Below are positions 8,536-15,261 of a DNA stretch of 17,474 nucleotides, one piece after another (within the stretch, counting starts at the first letter, position 1; every line of letters begins with the position of its first letter). This DNA comes from UBA8231 sp964512165 (GTDB lineage: Bacteria; Latescibacterota; UBA2968; UBA8231). The stretch lies in contig CAZEHQ010000077.1 in the NCBI GenBank assembly GCA_964512165.1, positions 1 through 17,474 on the forward strand, written 5' to 3'. The position numbers and the translations under genes were made by a program. The notes beneath the pieces were generated by a model. The model was not told the origin of the DNA. It did not search any database and was given only the letters and a program-made list of their open reading frames with translations.

Positions 8536-9613
8536 GTCCCGGGACAGCCTCTCCACGGCGGGCCAGTGGAAGCTCGCCTGGGTCGGGTTCCGCCGGAACC
8601 GGGTGGCCCTGGCCTCGGGCGTCGTCCTCGGCCTCCTCTACCTGGTGACCCTGCTCTCCGGGTTCCTGGCCCCCTACGGCGCAGACCACCGCTTCGCCCG
8701 GCGGGCCTACGTGCCGCCCCAGGGCCTGCACCTGTTCACCGACCAGGGCTTCCACTGGCCGCCCTTCGCTTACGGCCTGCAGACGAGCACCGACGAGCGC
8801 AGCGGCCGCACCCTCTACGCCCCCGACCCGGAGCGCATCCACCCCTTCCGCCTCTTCGTCCGCGGCGACGAGCACTCCTTCCTGGGCGTGCGGACAACCC
8901 CCCACCTCTTCGGCGTCGACGCCCCGCCGGGCGAGGGGCTGTTCCTCCTCGGCACCGACCGCCAGGGGCGGGACCTGTTCTCGCGCATCCTCTACGGCGC
9001 CCGGATCTCGCTGACCATCGGCCTCGTGGGGGTCACCATCAGCNNNNNNNNNNTCGCCTCCGGCTACTTCGGCGGCTGGATCGACGAGCTGCTGCAGCGC
9101 ACCGTGGAGATGCTGCGCGCCTTCCCCCAGATCCCCCTGTGGATGGCCCTGTCGGCGGCGATCCCCCCCGACATCGACCAGGTGACCAGCTACTTCATGA
9201 TCACCCTCATCCTGTCGCTCCTCGGCTGGACGTCGCTGGCCCGCATCGTGCGCGGCAAGGTCCTGTCCCTGCGCAGCGAGGAGTTCGTCGCCGCCGCCGA
9301 GCTCATGGGGGCGAGCCACAGCCGCATCATCTTCCGCCACCTGATCCCGGGGGTCATGGGCGAGATCATCGTCGTCGCCACCATCGCCGTGCCCACCATG
9401 ATCCTCGCCGAGAGCGCCCTCTCCTTCCTCAACCTCGGGATCCGCCCGCCTATGACCAGCTGGGGCGTGCTGCTCCAGGACGGCCGCAACCTCACCACCC
9501 TCTACTTCCACCCGTGGCTGCTGACGCCGGCGCTGTTCATCGTCGTCGTCGTCCTCTGCTTCAACTTCCTCGGCGACGCCTTCCGCGACGCCGCCGACCC
9601 GTACACCGACTGA
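8528..9613 (+). CDS. Opp/Dpp-type ABC transporter permease C (contains assembly gap)
   Basis: Starts at TTG 8528, chosen because GAGG lies 7 nt upstream and no ATG or GTG is in frame nearby; it overlaps the previous gene by 8 nt. The protein has a cytoplasmic N-terminus (QWKLAWVGFRRNRVAL), a first helix, a large extracytoplasmic insert with GVDAPPGEG and LLGTDRQGRDLFSRILYG, and the BPD_transp_1 domain with the EAA-type loop EEFVAAAELMGASHSRIIFRHLIP. Ten Ns at 9044-9053 fall in the second helix. The frame is the same on both sides, but homologues usually have about eight residues between the two sides where only four undetermined ones are seen here, so the true gap is probably longer. It ends 2 nt before the ATPase gene. 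Confidence 0.88.
   Translation: MSESRDSLSTAGQWKLAWVGFRRNRVALASGVVLGLLYLVTLLSGFLAPYGADHRFARRAYVPPQGLHLFTDQGFHWPPFAYGLQTSTDERSGRTLYAPDPERIHPFRLFVRGDEHSFLGVRTTPHLFGVDAPPGEGLFLLGTDRQGRDLFSRILYGARISLTIGLVGVTISXXXXASGYFGGWIDELLQRTVEMLRAFPQIPLWMALSAAIPPDIDQVTSYFMITLILSLLGWTSLARIVRGKVLSLRSEEFVAAAELMGASHSRIIFRHLIPGVMGEIIVVATIAVPTMILAESALSFLNLGIRPPMTSWGVLLQDGRNLTTLYFHPWLLTPALFIVVVVLCFNFLGDAFRDAADPYTD
9044..9053. other. Assembly gap (10 N)
   Basis: Ten undetermined bases inside the permease C gene, between VTIS and ASGYFGG. This is a scaffolding gap, not biology. It shows that the window comes from a draft assembly, which matters when judging the nearby frameshifts. Confidence 0.99.
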
Positions 9614-9615
9614 CG

Positions 9616-10644
9616 ATGACCGCGGCCCCCGACGCGCGCGAGGTGGTCCTCGAGATCGAGGACCTCAACCTCTCCTTCGACACCCTCGACGGCGGCGTCG
9701 ACGTGATCCAGGGGGTCGACCTGGTCGTCCACCGCGGCGAGGCCGTCGGCCTCGTGGGCGAGAGCGGCTCCGGCAAGAGCGTCACTGCCATGAGCGTGCT
9801 GCGCCTGCTGCGCGAGCCCCCGGCCCGGCTGGCGGGCTCGATCCGCCTCCACCAGCCGCGGGGAGCGCCGCCCACCGACCTGGCCGGCCTCGACCCCGGG
9901 AGCCGGCGCCTGCAGGAGATCCGCGGCAACGACGTGGCCATGGTCTTCCAGGAGCCCATGAGCTCCCTGTCCCCGGTCTTCAGCGTCGGCCACCAGGTGG
10001 CCGAGGTGATCTGGCTGCACCAGGACAGGAGCCGGGCGCGGGCCCACGCCGAGGCCGAGGAGATGCTGGAGCAGGTGGGGATCCCGGAGCCGGCCCGGGT
10101 GGCGCGGCTCTACCCGCACAACCTCTCCGGCGGCCAGCTGCAGCGGGTGATGATCGCCATGGCCCTGGCCTGCCGGCCCGCCCTGCTCATCGCCGACGAG
10201 CCGACGACGGCCCTGGACGTGACCATCCAGGCGCAGATCATGGAGCTGCTGGGGCAGCTGCGGGCCTCCCTCGACCTGGCGGTGCTGCTCATCACCCACG
10301 ACCTCGGCGTCGTCGCCGGCTTCTGCTCGCGGGTGAACGTGATGTACATGGGACGCATCGTCGAGGAGGGTCCCGTGGAGCGGATCTTCGAGGCGCCCGC
10401 TCACCCCTACACGCAGGGACTGCTGAGGAGCATCCCCCAGCCGGGGCAGCGGCACAAGGAGCGCTTCCCGGCGATCCGGGGGACCGTGCCCGATCCGCGG
10501 CAGGTACCGCCGGGGTGCGCCTTCGGGCCGCGGTGCGACCTCTTCGAGGAGGGACTCTGCGACCGCCCGCAACCGGTGCCCGCGGTGGCGGTGAGCGACG
10601 GGCACAACGCCCGCTGCTACCGCACCGGAGAGGCCGCAGCCTGA
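9616..10644 (+). CDS. Opp/Dpp-type ABC transporter ATP-binding protein D
   Basis: A 342-residue ATPase starting 2 nt after the permease stop. It has all nucleotide-binding motifs: Walker A GESGSGKS (48-55), Q-loop VFQEPMSSLSP, ABC signature LSGGQLQR (170-177), Walker B LLIADE (190-195) and switch His in THDL (H228). The C-terminal HPYTQGLL and the Cys-containing segment PPGCAFGPRCDLFEEGLC are typical of the oligopeptide/dipeptide C-terminal extension. It pairs with the next ATPase to drive import through permeases B and C. The frame is intact, and its stop shares one base with the next start (TGATG). Confidence 0.93.
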   Translation: MTAAPDAREVVLEIEDLNLSFDTLDGGVDVIQGVDLVVHRGEAVGLVGESGSGKSVTAMSVLRLLREPPARLAGSIRLHQPRGAPPTDLAGLDPGSRRLQEIRGNDVAMVFQEPMSSLSPVFSVGHQVAEVIWLHQDRSRARAHAEAEEMLEQVGIPEPARVARLYPHNLSGGQLQRVMIAMALACRPALLIADEPTTALDVTIQAQIMELLGQLRASLDLAVLLITHDLGVVAGFCSRVNVMYMGRIVEEGPVERIFEAPAHPYTQGLLRSIPQPGQRHKERFPAIRGTVPDPRQVPPGCAFGPRCDLFEEGLCDRPQPVPAVAVSDGHNARCYRTGEAAA

Positions 10645-11657
10645 TGTCCGATCCTGACCTGATCCTGAAGGTCCGGGGGCTGAAGACCCACTTCCCCGTC
10701 CTCAAGGGGCTGATCCGCCGGCCGGCGGGCGCGGTCAAGGCCGTGGACGGCGTCGACCTCGACGTCCGCCGGGGCGAGATCCTCGGCCTGGCCGGCGAGA
10801 GCGGCTGCGGCAAGACGACGACGATCCGCAGCGTCATCCGCGCCATCGAGCCGACGGCGGGCACCGTGGAGTACCAGGGGCCGCACGGCTGGATGGACGT
10901 CCGGAGCCTCGACGCCGAGGGCCTGAAGGTGCTGCGGTCGCAGATGCAGTACGTCTTCCAGAACCCCTACTCCGCCCTCGACCCGCGCATGACGGTGCGC
11001 GATATCGTCGCCGAGCCCCTCGTCATCCGCGGGCGCCTCGGCGGCAGCGAGCTCACCGACCAGGTGGCGGGGCTGCTCGAGCGCGTGGGCCTGAACGCCA
11101 CCCACATGAACCGCTACCCCCACGCCTTCAGCGGCGGCCAGCGGCAGCGCATCGGCATCGCCCGGGCCCTGGCCCTCGAGCCGCGGCTGCTGATGCTCGA
11201 CGAGCCGGTCTCCGCCCTCGACGTCTCGGTGCGCGCCCAGATCCTCAACCTGCTCCTCGACCTGCAGCAGGAGGAGGGCCTCACCTACATCATCGTCGCC
11301 CACGACCTCAGCGTCCTGGAGCGCATCTGCGACCGCATCGCGGTCATGTACCTGGGGCAGATCATGGAGCTGGCCGAGAGCGGTCGGCTGTTCGCCGAGC
11401 CTCGCCACCCCTACACGCGGTCCCTGCTGTCGGCGATCCCCGTGGCCGACCCCCGGGCCCGGGTGGAACGCGAGATCCTGGAGGGCGACACGCCGAACCC
11501 GGCCGACTCGCCGGAGGGCTGCAAGTTCTGCGGCCGCTGTCCGCTGGTGGAGCCGCGCTGCGTGGAGGAGGAGCCGTCCATGTCCTACGTTTCCGGCGGC
11601 GGTCTGGCGCGCTGCCACCTGGTCGATGGCGACGCCGGTCCTCCACCGACGCGATGA
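10644..11657 (+). CDS. Opp/Dpp-type ABC transporter ATP-binding protein F
   Basis: A 337-residue ATPase whose ATG overlaps the previous TGA by one base. Motifs are Walker A GESGCGKT (51-58), VFQNPYSALDPRMTV, signature FSGGQRQR (162-169), Walker B LLMLDEPVSALD (182-193) and switch His H220 in AHDLS. The Cys cluster GCKFCGRCPL near the C-terminus belongs to the oligopeptide C-terminal domain, often linked with an iron-sulfur site in this family. It is the second ATPase of the importer. Its TGA stop overlaps the ATG of the nucleotidyltransferase gene in an ATGA, indicating translational coupling into a gene that is not normally part of peptide transporters. Confidence 0.93.
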   Translation: MSDPDLILKVRGLKTHFPVLKGLIRRPAGAVKAVDGVDLDVRRGEILGLAGESGCGKTTTIRSVIRAIEPTAGTVEYQGPHGWMDVRSLDAEGLKVLRSQMQYVFQNPYSALDPRMTVRDIVAEPLVIRGRLGGSELTDQVAGLLERVGLNATHMNRYPHAFSGGQRQRIGIARALALEPRLLMLDEPVSALDVSVRAQILNLLLDLQQEEGLTYIIVAHDLSVLERICDRIAVMYLGQIMELAESGRLFAEPRHPYTRSLLSAIPVADPRARVEREILEGDTPNPADSPEGCKFCGRCPLVEPRCVEEEPSMSYVSGGGLARCHLVDGDAGPPPTR

Positions 11658-12163
11658 ACAACCGGGGCCACATCGGCTACGACGACTACCGCGAGTACCT
11701 CCAGCTCCTGCTGGAGCGCCTGCGGGACCACCACTCGAGGGAGCAGGTGCTCGGGTGCGCTCTTTTCGGATCGGTGGCGCGCACCGAGGCCCGCGCCGAC
11801 AGCGACATCGACCTGCTGGTCGTCGTCGCCCGAGTCGCCGCCGACACCATGCCGCGCTTCGCGCGCCTCCTGCACGCCCTCGAGACCGACCCGGTCGTGA
11901 CCCGCCTGCGCAACCGGGGCCTGAGCCCCGACCCCTACCCGGTCTTCATGACCGCGGGGGACCTGGAGGCCCGTCCCCTGATCCTCCTCGACATCCTCGA
12001 CCACGGTATCGTGCTCTACGACTCCGGCCCGCTGCGGGACCGCATGCGGCGCCTGCGCAAGCGCATGGACGAACTGGGTACGCGCAAAGTGACGCACGCC
12101 GACGGCTCCTGGCACTGGGACCTCAAGCCGGACTGGGCGCCGGGCGAGGTGGTCGAGCTGTGA
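11654..12163 (+). CDS. Minimal nucleotidyltransferase (MNT) domain protein
   Basis: A 169-residue protein with the pol-beta-type nucleotidyltransferase signature GS-x10-DxD: G39-S40 in LFGSVAR and D51-x-D53 in SDIDLLVV. This is the pattern seen in MntA-type antitoxins that AMPylate a HEPN partner, and in other MNT proteins. A C-terminal helix rich in Arg (RDRMRRLRKRMDEL) leads to a tail SWHWDLKPDWAPGEVVEL that I recognise as common in MNT proteins paired with HEPN proteins. The ATG overlaps the ATPase stop by 4 nt and its own stop overlaps the HEPN start by 4 nt. It may be an antitoxin, or a nucleotidylating regulator of its partner; the sequence does not decide. Confidence 0.85.
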   Translation: MNNRGHIGYDDYREYLQLLLERLRDHHSREQVLGCALFGSVARTEARADSDIDLLVVVARVAADTMPRFARLLHALETDPVVTRLRNRGLSPDPYPVFMTAGDLEARPLILLDILDHGIVLYDSGPLRDRMRRLRKRMDELGTRKVTHADGSWHWDLKPDWAPGEVVEL

Positions 12164-12627
12164 CCAACCACGACCTCGCCCGGAGGCTCCTGGACGAGGC
12201 CCGTCTCCTGGGCGAGGAGCTGGACCGGAGCTGCGAGGGCGAGCGCTGGAACCTGGCGGTGCGGCGGGCGCAGGAGATCGTGGAGTTGTCGCTGAAAGGC
12301 CTGCTGAAGGCGATGTGCATGGAGTACCCACGCCTGCATGACGTGGGCGGCGCCTTCGCCGCGGCTGCAGCGGCCAAGGGACTGGGCGTCGACGCGGCGA
12401 CGATCGACAGGATCCGGCAGGTCTCGTCCTACCTCGCACGCGACCGGGCTCCGGCGTTCTACCTCGAGGCGGAGTTCTCCCAAGGGCAGGCCAAGCAGGC
12501 ACAACTCGACGCGCGGTTCGTGCTGGACTTCGCAGCCGGCCTCGCGCCGCGGCTGCTGGCGCCGGACGTTTCGGCCCCCGGGCCCGCCGGCGGGGAGGAC
12601 GGGGAAGGGCCGGCCGAGGCGCCCTGA
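12160..12627 (+). CDS. HEPN-domain protein paired with MNT
   Basis: A 155-residue helical protein starting at GTG 12160, which overlaps the MNT stop (GTGA). WNLAVRRAQEIVELSLKGLLKAMCMEYPRLHDVG is split here into its parts: WNLAVRRAQEIVELSLKG is the first long helix, and EYPRLHDVG is the typical turn of the PF05168-type HEPN family. HEPN proteins next to MNT proteins are often toxins that cut RNA. However, the Rx4-6H ribonuclease motif of active HEPN toxins is not visible: the only His residues are H4 and the one in RLHD. The last 25 residues are low-complexity (Gly, Pro, Glu, Ala). It may be an inactive or non-nuclease HEPN protein. It is the last gene of the seven-gene run. Confidence 0.8.
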   Translation: MTNHDLARRLLDEARLLGEELDRSCEGERWNLAVRRAQEIVELSLKGLLKAMCMEYPRLHDVGGAFAAAAAAKGLGVDAATIDRIRQVSSYLARDRAPAFYLEAEFSQGQAKQAQLDARFVLDFAAGLAPRLLAPDVSAPGPAGGEDGEGPAEAP

Positions 12628-12673
12628 TTACGGCTCTGCCGGTGATCGGGCGCGAGACCATGCAGGCCATCGC

Positions 12674-12701
12674 GGTTCCCCCGCATGCGCGGGGTTAGAC
12701 C
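12674..12701 (+). repeat. Direct repeat copy 1, resembling a type I-E CRISPR repeat
   Basis: Twenty-eight bases beginning GGTTCCCCC and ending TTAGACC, with an internal hairpin CCCCGC (12679-12684), loop ATGC, GCGGGG (12689-12694). It matches 13141-13168 at 23 of 28 positions without gaps. Type I-E repeats have the same layout (GTTCCCC, a short GC stem, GCGGGGATAAACC-like end). No further copy occurs at the usual 61-nt period, so there is no array. A terminator role after the HEPN gene is the alternative. Confidence 0.5.
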
Positions 12702-12703
12702 TC

Positions 12704-12723
12704 CGTCAGCCAGACGGCTGACG
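12704..12723. terminator. Perfect 8-bp hairpin between convergent genes, possible terminator
   Basis: CGTCAGCC (12704-12711) pairs perfectly with GGCTGACG (12716-12723) around the loop AGAC. It lies 76 nt after the HEPN stop and overlaps the stop of the convergent small gene, so it could serve both strands. No T-run follows on either strand, which weakens an intrinsic-terminator reading. Confidence 0.45.
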
Positions 12724-12990
12724 CTGACGCAGCGACTGATCCCGGAGCCGAGTCGAGTGCTGCGGGCTGCAGGTTCGATCCCCGCGCCGCCGGCGCGCGC
12801 GATCGGGTGAGATCGGACGGTCGCAGCCTGGCAACTCGCAGACCGGGGGGGATACCTCGGCCGGGGATTCGGAACCCTCGATCCGAATCACAATCCGGGG
12901 ACCCTGGCGGGTCCGGGCCAGGCCGGCGAGGCCCGAGCAGATCGCCCCGAAGCCTAGCCCTGCGACTGCGATCCAGATTGGTTCCGGCAC
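12706..12990 (-). CDS. Small single-TM protein of unknown function
   Basis: A 94-residue frame starting at GTG 12990 with MPEPIWIAVAGLGFGAICSG, an N-terminal hydrophobic helix (about residues 4-23) followed by a basic RTRQG, then a short strand-like RIVIRIEGSES, a Cys pair in CELPGCDRP and an Arg-rich, low-complexity tail. I do not recognise the family. Support for a real gene comes from upstream signals: AGGAGG 9-11 nt before the GTG and an extended -10 promoter at 13015-13042. The helix suggests an inner-membrane anchor with the tail in the cytoplasm. The last third overlaps a tRNA T-arm-like sequence and a hairpin, so the C-terminus may be read-through of non-coding DNA. Confidence 0.45.
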   Translation of the reverse strand: MPEPIWIAVAGLGFGAICSGLAGLARTRQGPRIVIRIEGSESPAEVSPPVCELPGCDRPISPDRARRRRGDRTCSPQHSTRLRDQSLRQRQPSG

Positions 12991-13000
12991 CAGACGGCCC

Positions 13001-13009
13001 TCCTCCTAC
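13001..13009 (-). promoter_or_regulatory. Strong Shine-Dalgarno sequence of the small gene
   Basis: On the minus strand GGTAGGAGGAGGG ends 7 nt before the GTG at 12990. It is the strongest ribosome-binding site in the window and decides the choice of GTG as start. Confidence 0.55.
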
Positions 13010-13014
13010 CGGCC

Positions 13015-13042
13015 AACATACCACCCGGGGGCGGGCAGTCAA
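13015..13042 (-). promoter_or_regulatory. Sigma70-type promoter with extended -10
   Basis: On the minus strand TTGACT (13042-13037) is followed after 16 nt by TATGTT (13020-13015), with TGG directly before the -10 box. The predicted transcript start, near 13008, leaves a leader of only about 18 nt, most of it Shine-Dalgarno. In a genome this GC-rich such a match is unlikely to be chance, though it was not scored. Confidence 0.5.
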
Positions 13043-13140
13043 ACCCATATGACCCAACGGGGCGCCTCATGACCAAGGGAGGGTCCGGGACCCAGGCCAC
13101 CAGCGAGAACCGCTCGCCCTCTTCTGATCCGGCACCGCGT

Positions 13141-13168
13141 GGTTTGCCCGGATGCGCGGGGATAGGCC
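13141..13168 (+). repeat. Direct repeat copy 2, resembling a type I-E CRISPR repeat
   Basis: Second copy of the 28-bp repeat, beginning GGTTTGCCC and ending ATAGGCC; the central ATGCGCGGGG is identical to copy 1. The GATAGGCCC end is closer to type I-E repeats than copy 1, but the stem is weaker. It lies 17 nt past the end of the M28 gene transcribed toward it. The intervening 439 bp hold the small gene. Confidence 0.5.
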
Positions 13169-13184
13169 CGCTGCCCCCCGAGCC

Positions 13185-14318
13185 TCAGCTCCCCCCCACC
13201 CCCGCGACGCGGGCCACCACCTCCCTCAGCGTCACGAAGGCGCTTTCCACGCAGTCCAGGGGCACGTTGGCGGCGTCGTCCGCCGGCGAGTGATTCGCCG
13301 CCAGGGTGTCGTAGCCACGGCTGTTGAAGTCGATTCCCGTGATCCCCGGGTTCAGGTCCTTGAAAGGGGCGGCGTCGTTCTGCCAGCAGGGGGACTCGTC
13401 GTAGATGGGCACTGTCGGCGAGCCCAGGTCTTCGTGGACCTGGCGAACCAGGGCCATCAGCTCCGGGTCGTGGGTCGAGGGCCACAGGTTGGGCCCGTAG
13501 GTGAGGGAGTCGAAGTTGATGACGCACTCGATCTGCCGGTGCGTGTCCTCCTCAACCCTCCGCTTCACGTAGTGCCGGGCCCCGACCAGGCCGTACTCCT
13601 CGCTGCCGGTGATGATGAAGGTGAGGGTTTTCTCCGGCTTCTCGCCGGCGAAGGCGTGGGCGAGCATCATGGCGACGATGGCGGAGGCCATGTTGTCGTT
13701 GGCTCCCTCCGAGCGGATCACCGAGTCGGCGTGGGCCATGACGATCACCTCTCCGGACCCCTGGCCGGGGATGCGGGCCACGATGTTGTGGGTCGGGCGG
13801 TCGGGGGCGTAGAGGACGCGGAGCCGCACCTGCACCACGGCCTCGTCCTTCACGAGCAGGTCGAGGAAGGGGACGTCCCGGATGCCGGCGACGAACCTCG
13901 GAGGACAGAGGACGTCATCGCCGTAGAGGTAGACGGGCACCACCCCCACGTCGCGGCTGACCTGGATGTGGGCCTCGGGCCGGCCGCTCTCGACGTTCTC
14001 GATGGGGTAGAGGGAGGGATCGCCGGAGGCGGGGCGGAGGATGCCGTCGAAGCCGGCGTCGGTGGTGCCCGAGCAGTTCTCGGCCACCCCCACGGTGAGG
14101 CGCCTCCCCTTGTGGCAGATCTCGGGGATGGGCAGGGTGGTCCAGAAGTCGAGGTAGCGGTCGAGCTGCACGTCGGCGATGGAGGTCCGCAGGTCCTCGT
14201 GGACGATGCGAACCACCTCCTCGAACTCGGGCGTCCCCGACGGGTGCGGCCCGATCTCCTCGCACAGGCGCCTGAGCATGTCCTCGGCGTACTTCATCCG
14301 GCTGTCGGGTGTGTCCAC
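13185..14318 (-). CDS. M28-family metallopeptidase without signal peptide
   Basis: A 377-residue relative of the exported M28 protein at 4206-5459. Zinc and catalytic residues are complete: H196 and D198 in MAHADSV, D208 in GANDNMAS, E240-E241 in GSEEYGLVGA, D270 in NFDSLTYG and H343 in NHSPADD. The N-terminus (MDTPDSRMKYAEDMLRRL) has no leader, so the enzyme is probably cytoplasmic and would cleave imported or internal peptides. The GTG at 14318 is preferred over the ATG at 14297 because GGAG lies 8 nt upstream of it. It is downstream of a membrane protein gene after a 109-nt gap in which no clear signal besides the ribosome-binding site is seen. Confidence 0.87.
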   Translation of the reverse strand: MDTPDSRMKYAEDMLRRLCEEIGPHPSGTPEFEEVVRIVHEDLRTSIADVQLDRYLDFWTTLPIPEICHKGRRLTVGVAENCSGTTDAGFDGILRPASGDPSLYPIENVESGRPEAHIQVSRDVGVVPVYLYGDDVLCPPRFVAGIRDVPFLDLLVKDEAVVQVRLRVLYAPDRPTHNIVARIPGQGSGEVIVMAHADSVIRSEGANDNMASAIVAMMLAHAFAGEKPEKTLTFIITGSEEYGLVGARHYVKRRVEEDTHRQIECVINFDSLTYGPNLWPSTHDPELMALVRQVHEDLGSPTVPIYDESPCWQNDAAPFKDLNPGITGIDFNSRGYDTLAANHSPADDAANVPLDCVESAFVTLREVVARVAGVGGS

Positions 14319-14427
14319 GGAGAGGACTCCTTTCGGATGGCGGTGTGTTCGAGCCTGTCGGCCAGGAACCCGTTGCGAAAGCCTTGGGATGGCCCCGGGC
14401 GGGCGAGTCCGGATCTCGGTCTCCGCC

Positions 14428-15249
14428 TCACGGACCGCGCCGCCAGCGGCGGTCCAGGAGCCGGTAGCTGGCGAAGGCGGCGAGCAGCGACAGGGCCGCC
14501 GGCCAGATCAGCCGCTCGGCGCCGGACCGGGGGTACTCCACCCAGACGCGGCGCAGCCCGGATCCGGCCGGCAGGGGCGTGCCCCGCGGGTGGATCAGCA
14601 GCCGCCACGGGCTCGATTCCCTGGAGGCGGCGACGCTGCCCGGCGCCGCTCCCGCGACCAGCGGGAAGGTCTCCGATCCGAAGCCGCCGGCCAGGCTCAG
14701 GGAGTGGACCCCCGCCTCCCGCGGGCGCAGGCGCCAGACGATCCGGTCCACGGAGGGCTGCCGCACGACGGCGGTGACCTCTCCCTTCCCGGTTTCCCAC
14801 ACAAGCTCCGGCCACGCCGGCTCTCCCGCCCCGGCCTCCAGCTCCGCCGTCAGCAGGACCTGCGCTCCCGGCGCCGGCGGCTCCAGGCCGAAGCGGTGCC
14901 AGGACTGGACGAGGATCGGAACCGCCAGCGCCGCGGAGAGCGCCAGCGGCGGAAGCAAGCCCAGCAGGTAGCGCAGGTTCGCCCGCAGGAGCCGGCCCTC
15001 GGCGCGCAGGACGAGAGCGGGATCGTGGCGGTAGAGCCAGATCTCGAGGAGGCCGGCGCCCAGCGCCCGGCGGGACTCCCTCAGGGCGGACCTGTCCGCA
15101 AAACGGTGGAAGACGGCGGCCGTGACCACCCCCAGGAGGAGGGCCACGGCGGCCATCTCCGCGCTCCGTCCGAGGACGCCGGGCAGGGACAGGCCGGCGT
15201 CGAAGAGGCGGTTGGCCAGACCGTTGAGGGCGGCGATGAAGGACTGCAC
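14428..15249 (-). CDS. Three-TM membrane protein of unknown function
   Basis: A 273-residue protein from a GTG at 15249, with GAGGG upstream, 12 nt after the ribbon-helix-helix gene. Hydrophobic segments lie at about 31-48, 94-114 and 248-264. Between the first two is an amphipathic, Arg/Leu-rich stretch (ALRESRRALGAGLLEIWLYRHD is shown here in part: ALRESRRALGAGLLEI). Between the second and third is a domain of about 130 residues with beta-like character that would face outward. A very short basic tail follows the last helix. The N-terminal layout recalls EMC3/Oxa1-like proteins, but I see no diagnostic motif. The context suggests a membrane partner of the AlkP-type lipoprotein. Confidence 0.7.
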   Translation of the reverse strand: MQSFIAALNGLANRLFDAGLSLPGVLGRSAEMAAVALLLGVVTAAVFHRFADRSALRESRRALGAGLLEIWLYRHDPALVLRAEGRLLRANLRYLLGLLPPLALSAALAVPILVQSWHRFGLEPPAPGAQVLLTAELEAGAGEPAWPELVWETGKGEVTAVVRQPSVDRIVWRLRPREAGVHSLSLAGGFGSETFPLVAGAAPGSVAASRESSPWRLLIHPRGTPLPAGSGLRRVWVEYPRSGAERLIWPAALSLLAAFASYRLLDRRWRRGP

Positions 15250-15261
15250 GGACCGCCGCCC

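Noticed and set aside
12721..12793. A complete tRNA gene
   Set aside because: Only the T-arm is convincing; the acceptor strands do not pair well and no 7-nt anticodon loop closed by a 5-bp stem is found.
12807..13052. Plus-strand open frame of 81 codons in the island
   Set aside because: Antisense to the better supported small gene, rich in Arg, Ser, Pro and Gly, and no convincing ribosome-binding site.
12674..13168. A CRISPR array
   Set aside because: Only two repeat-like units, 467 bp apart, with no repeat at the expected period and no cas gene in the window.
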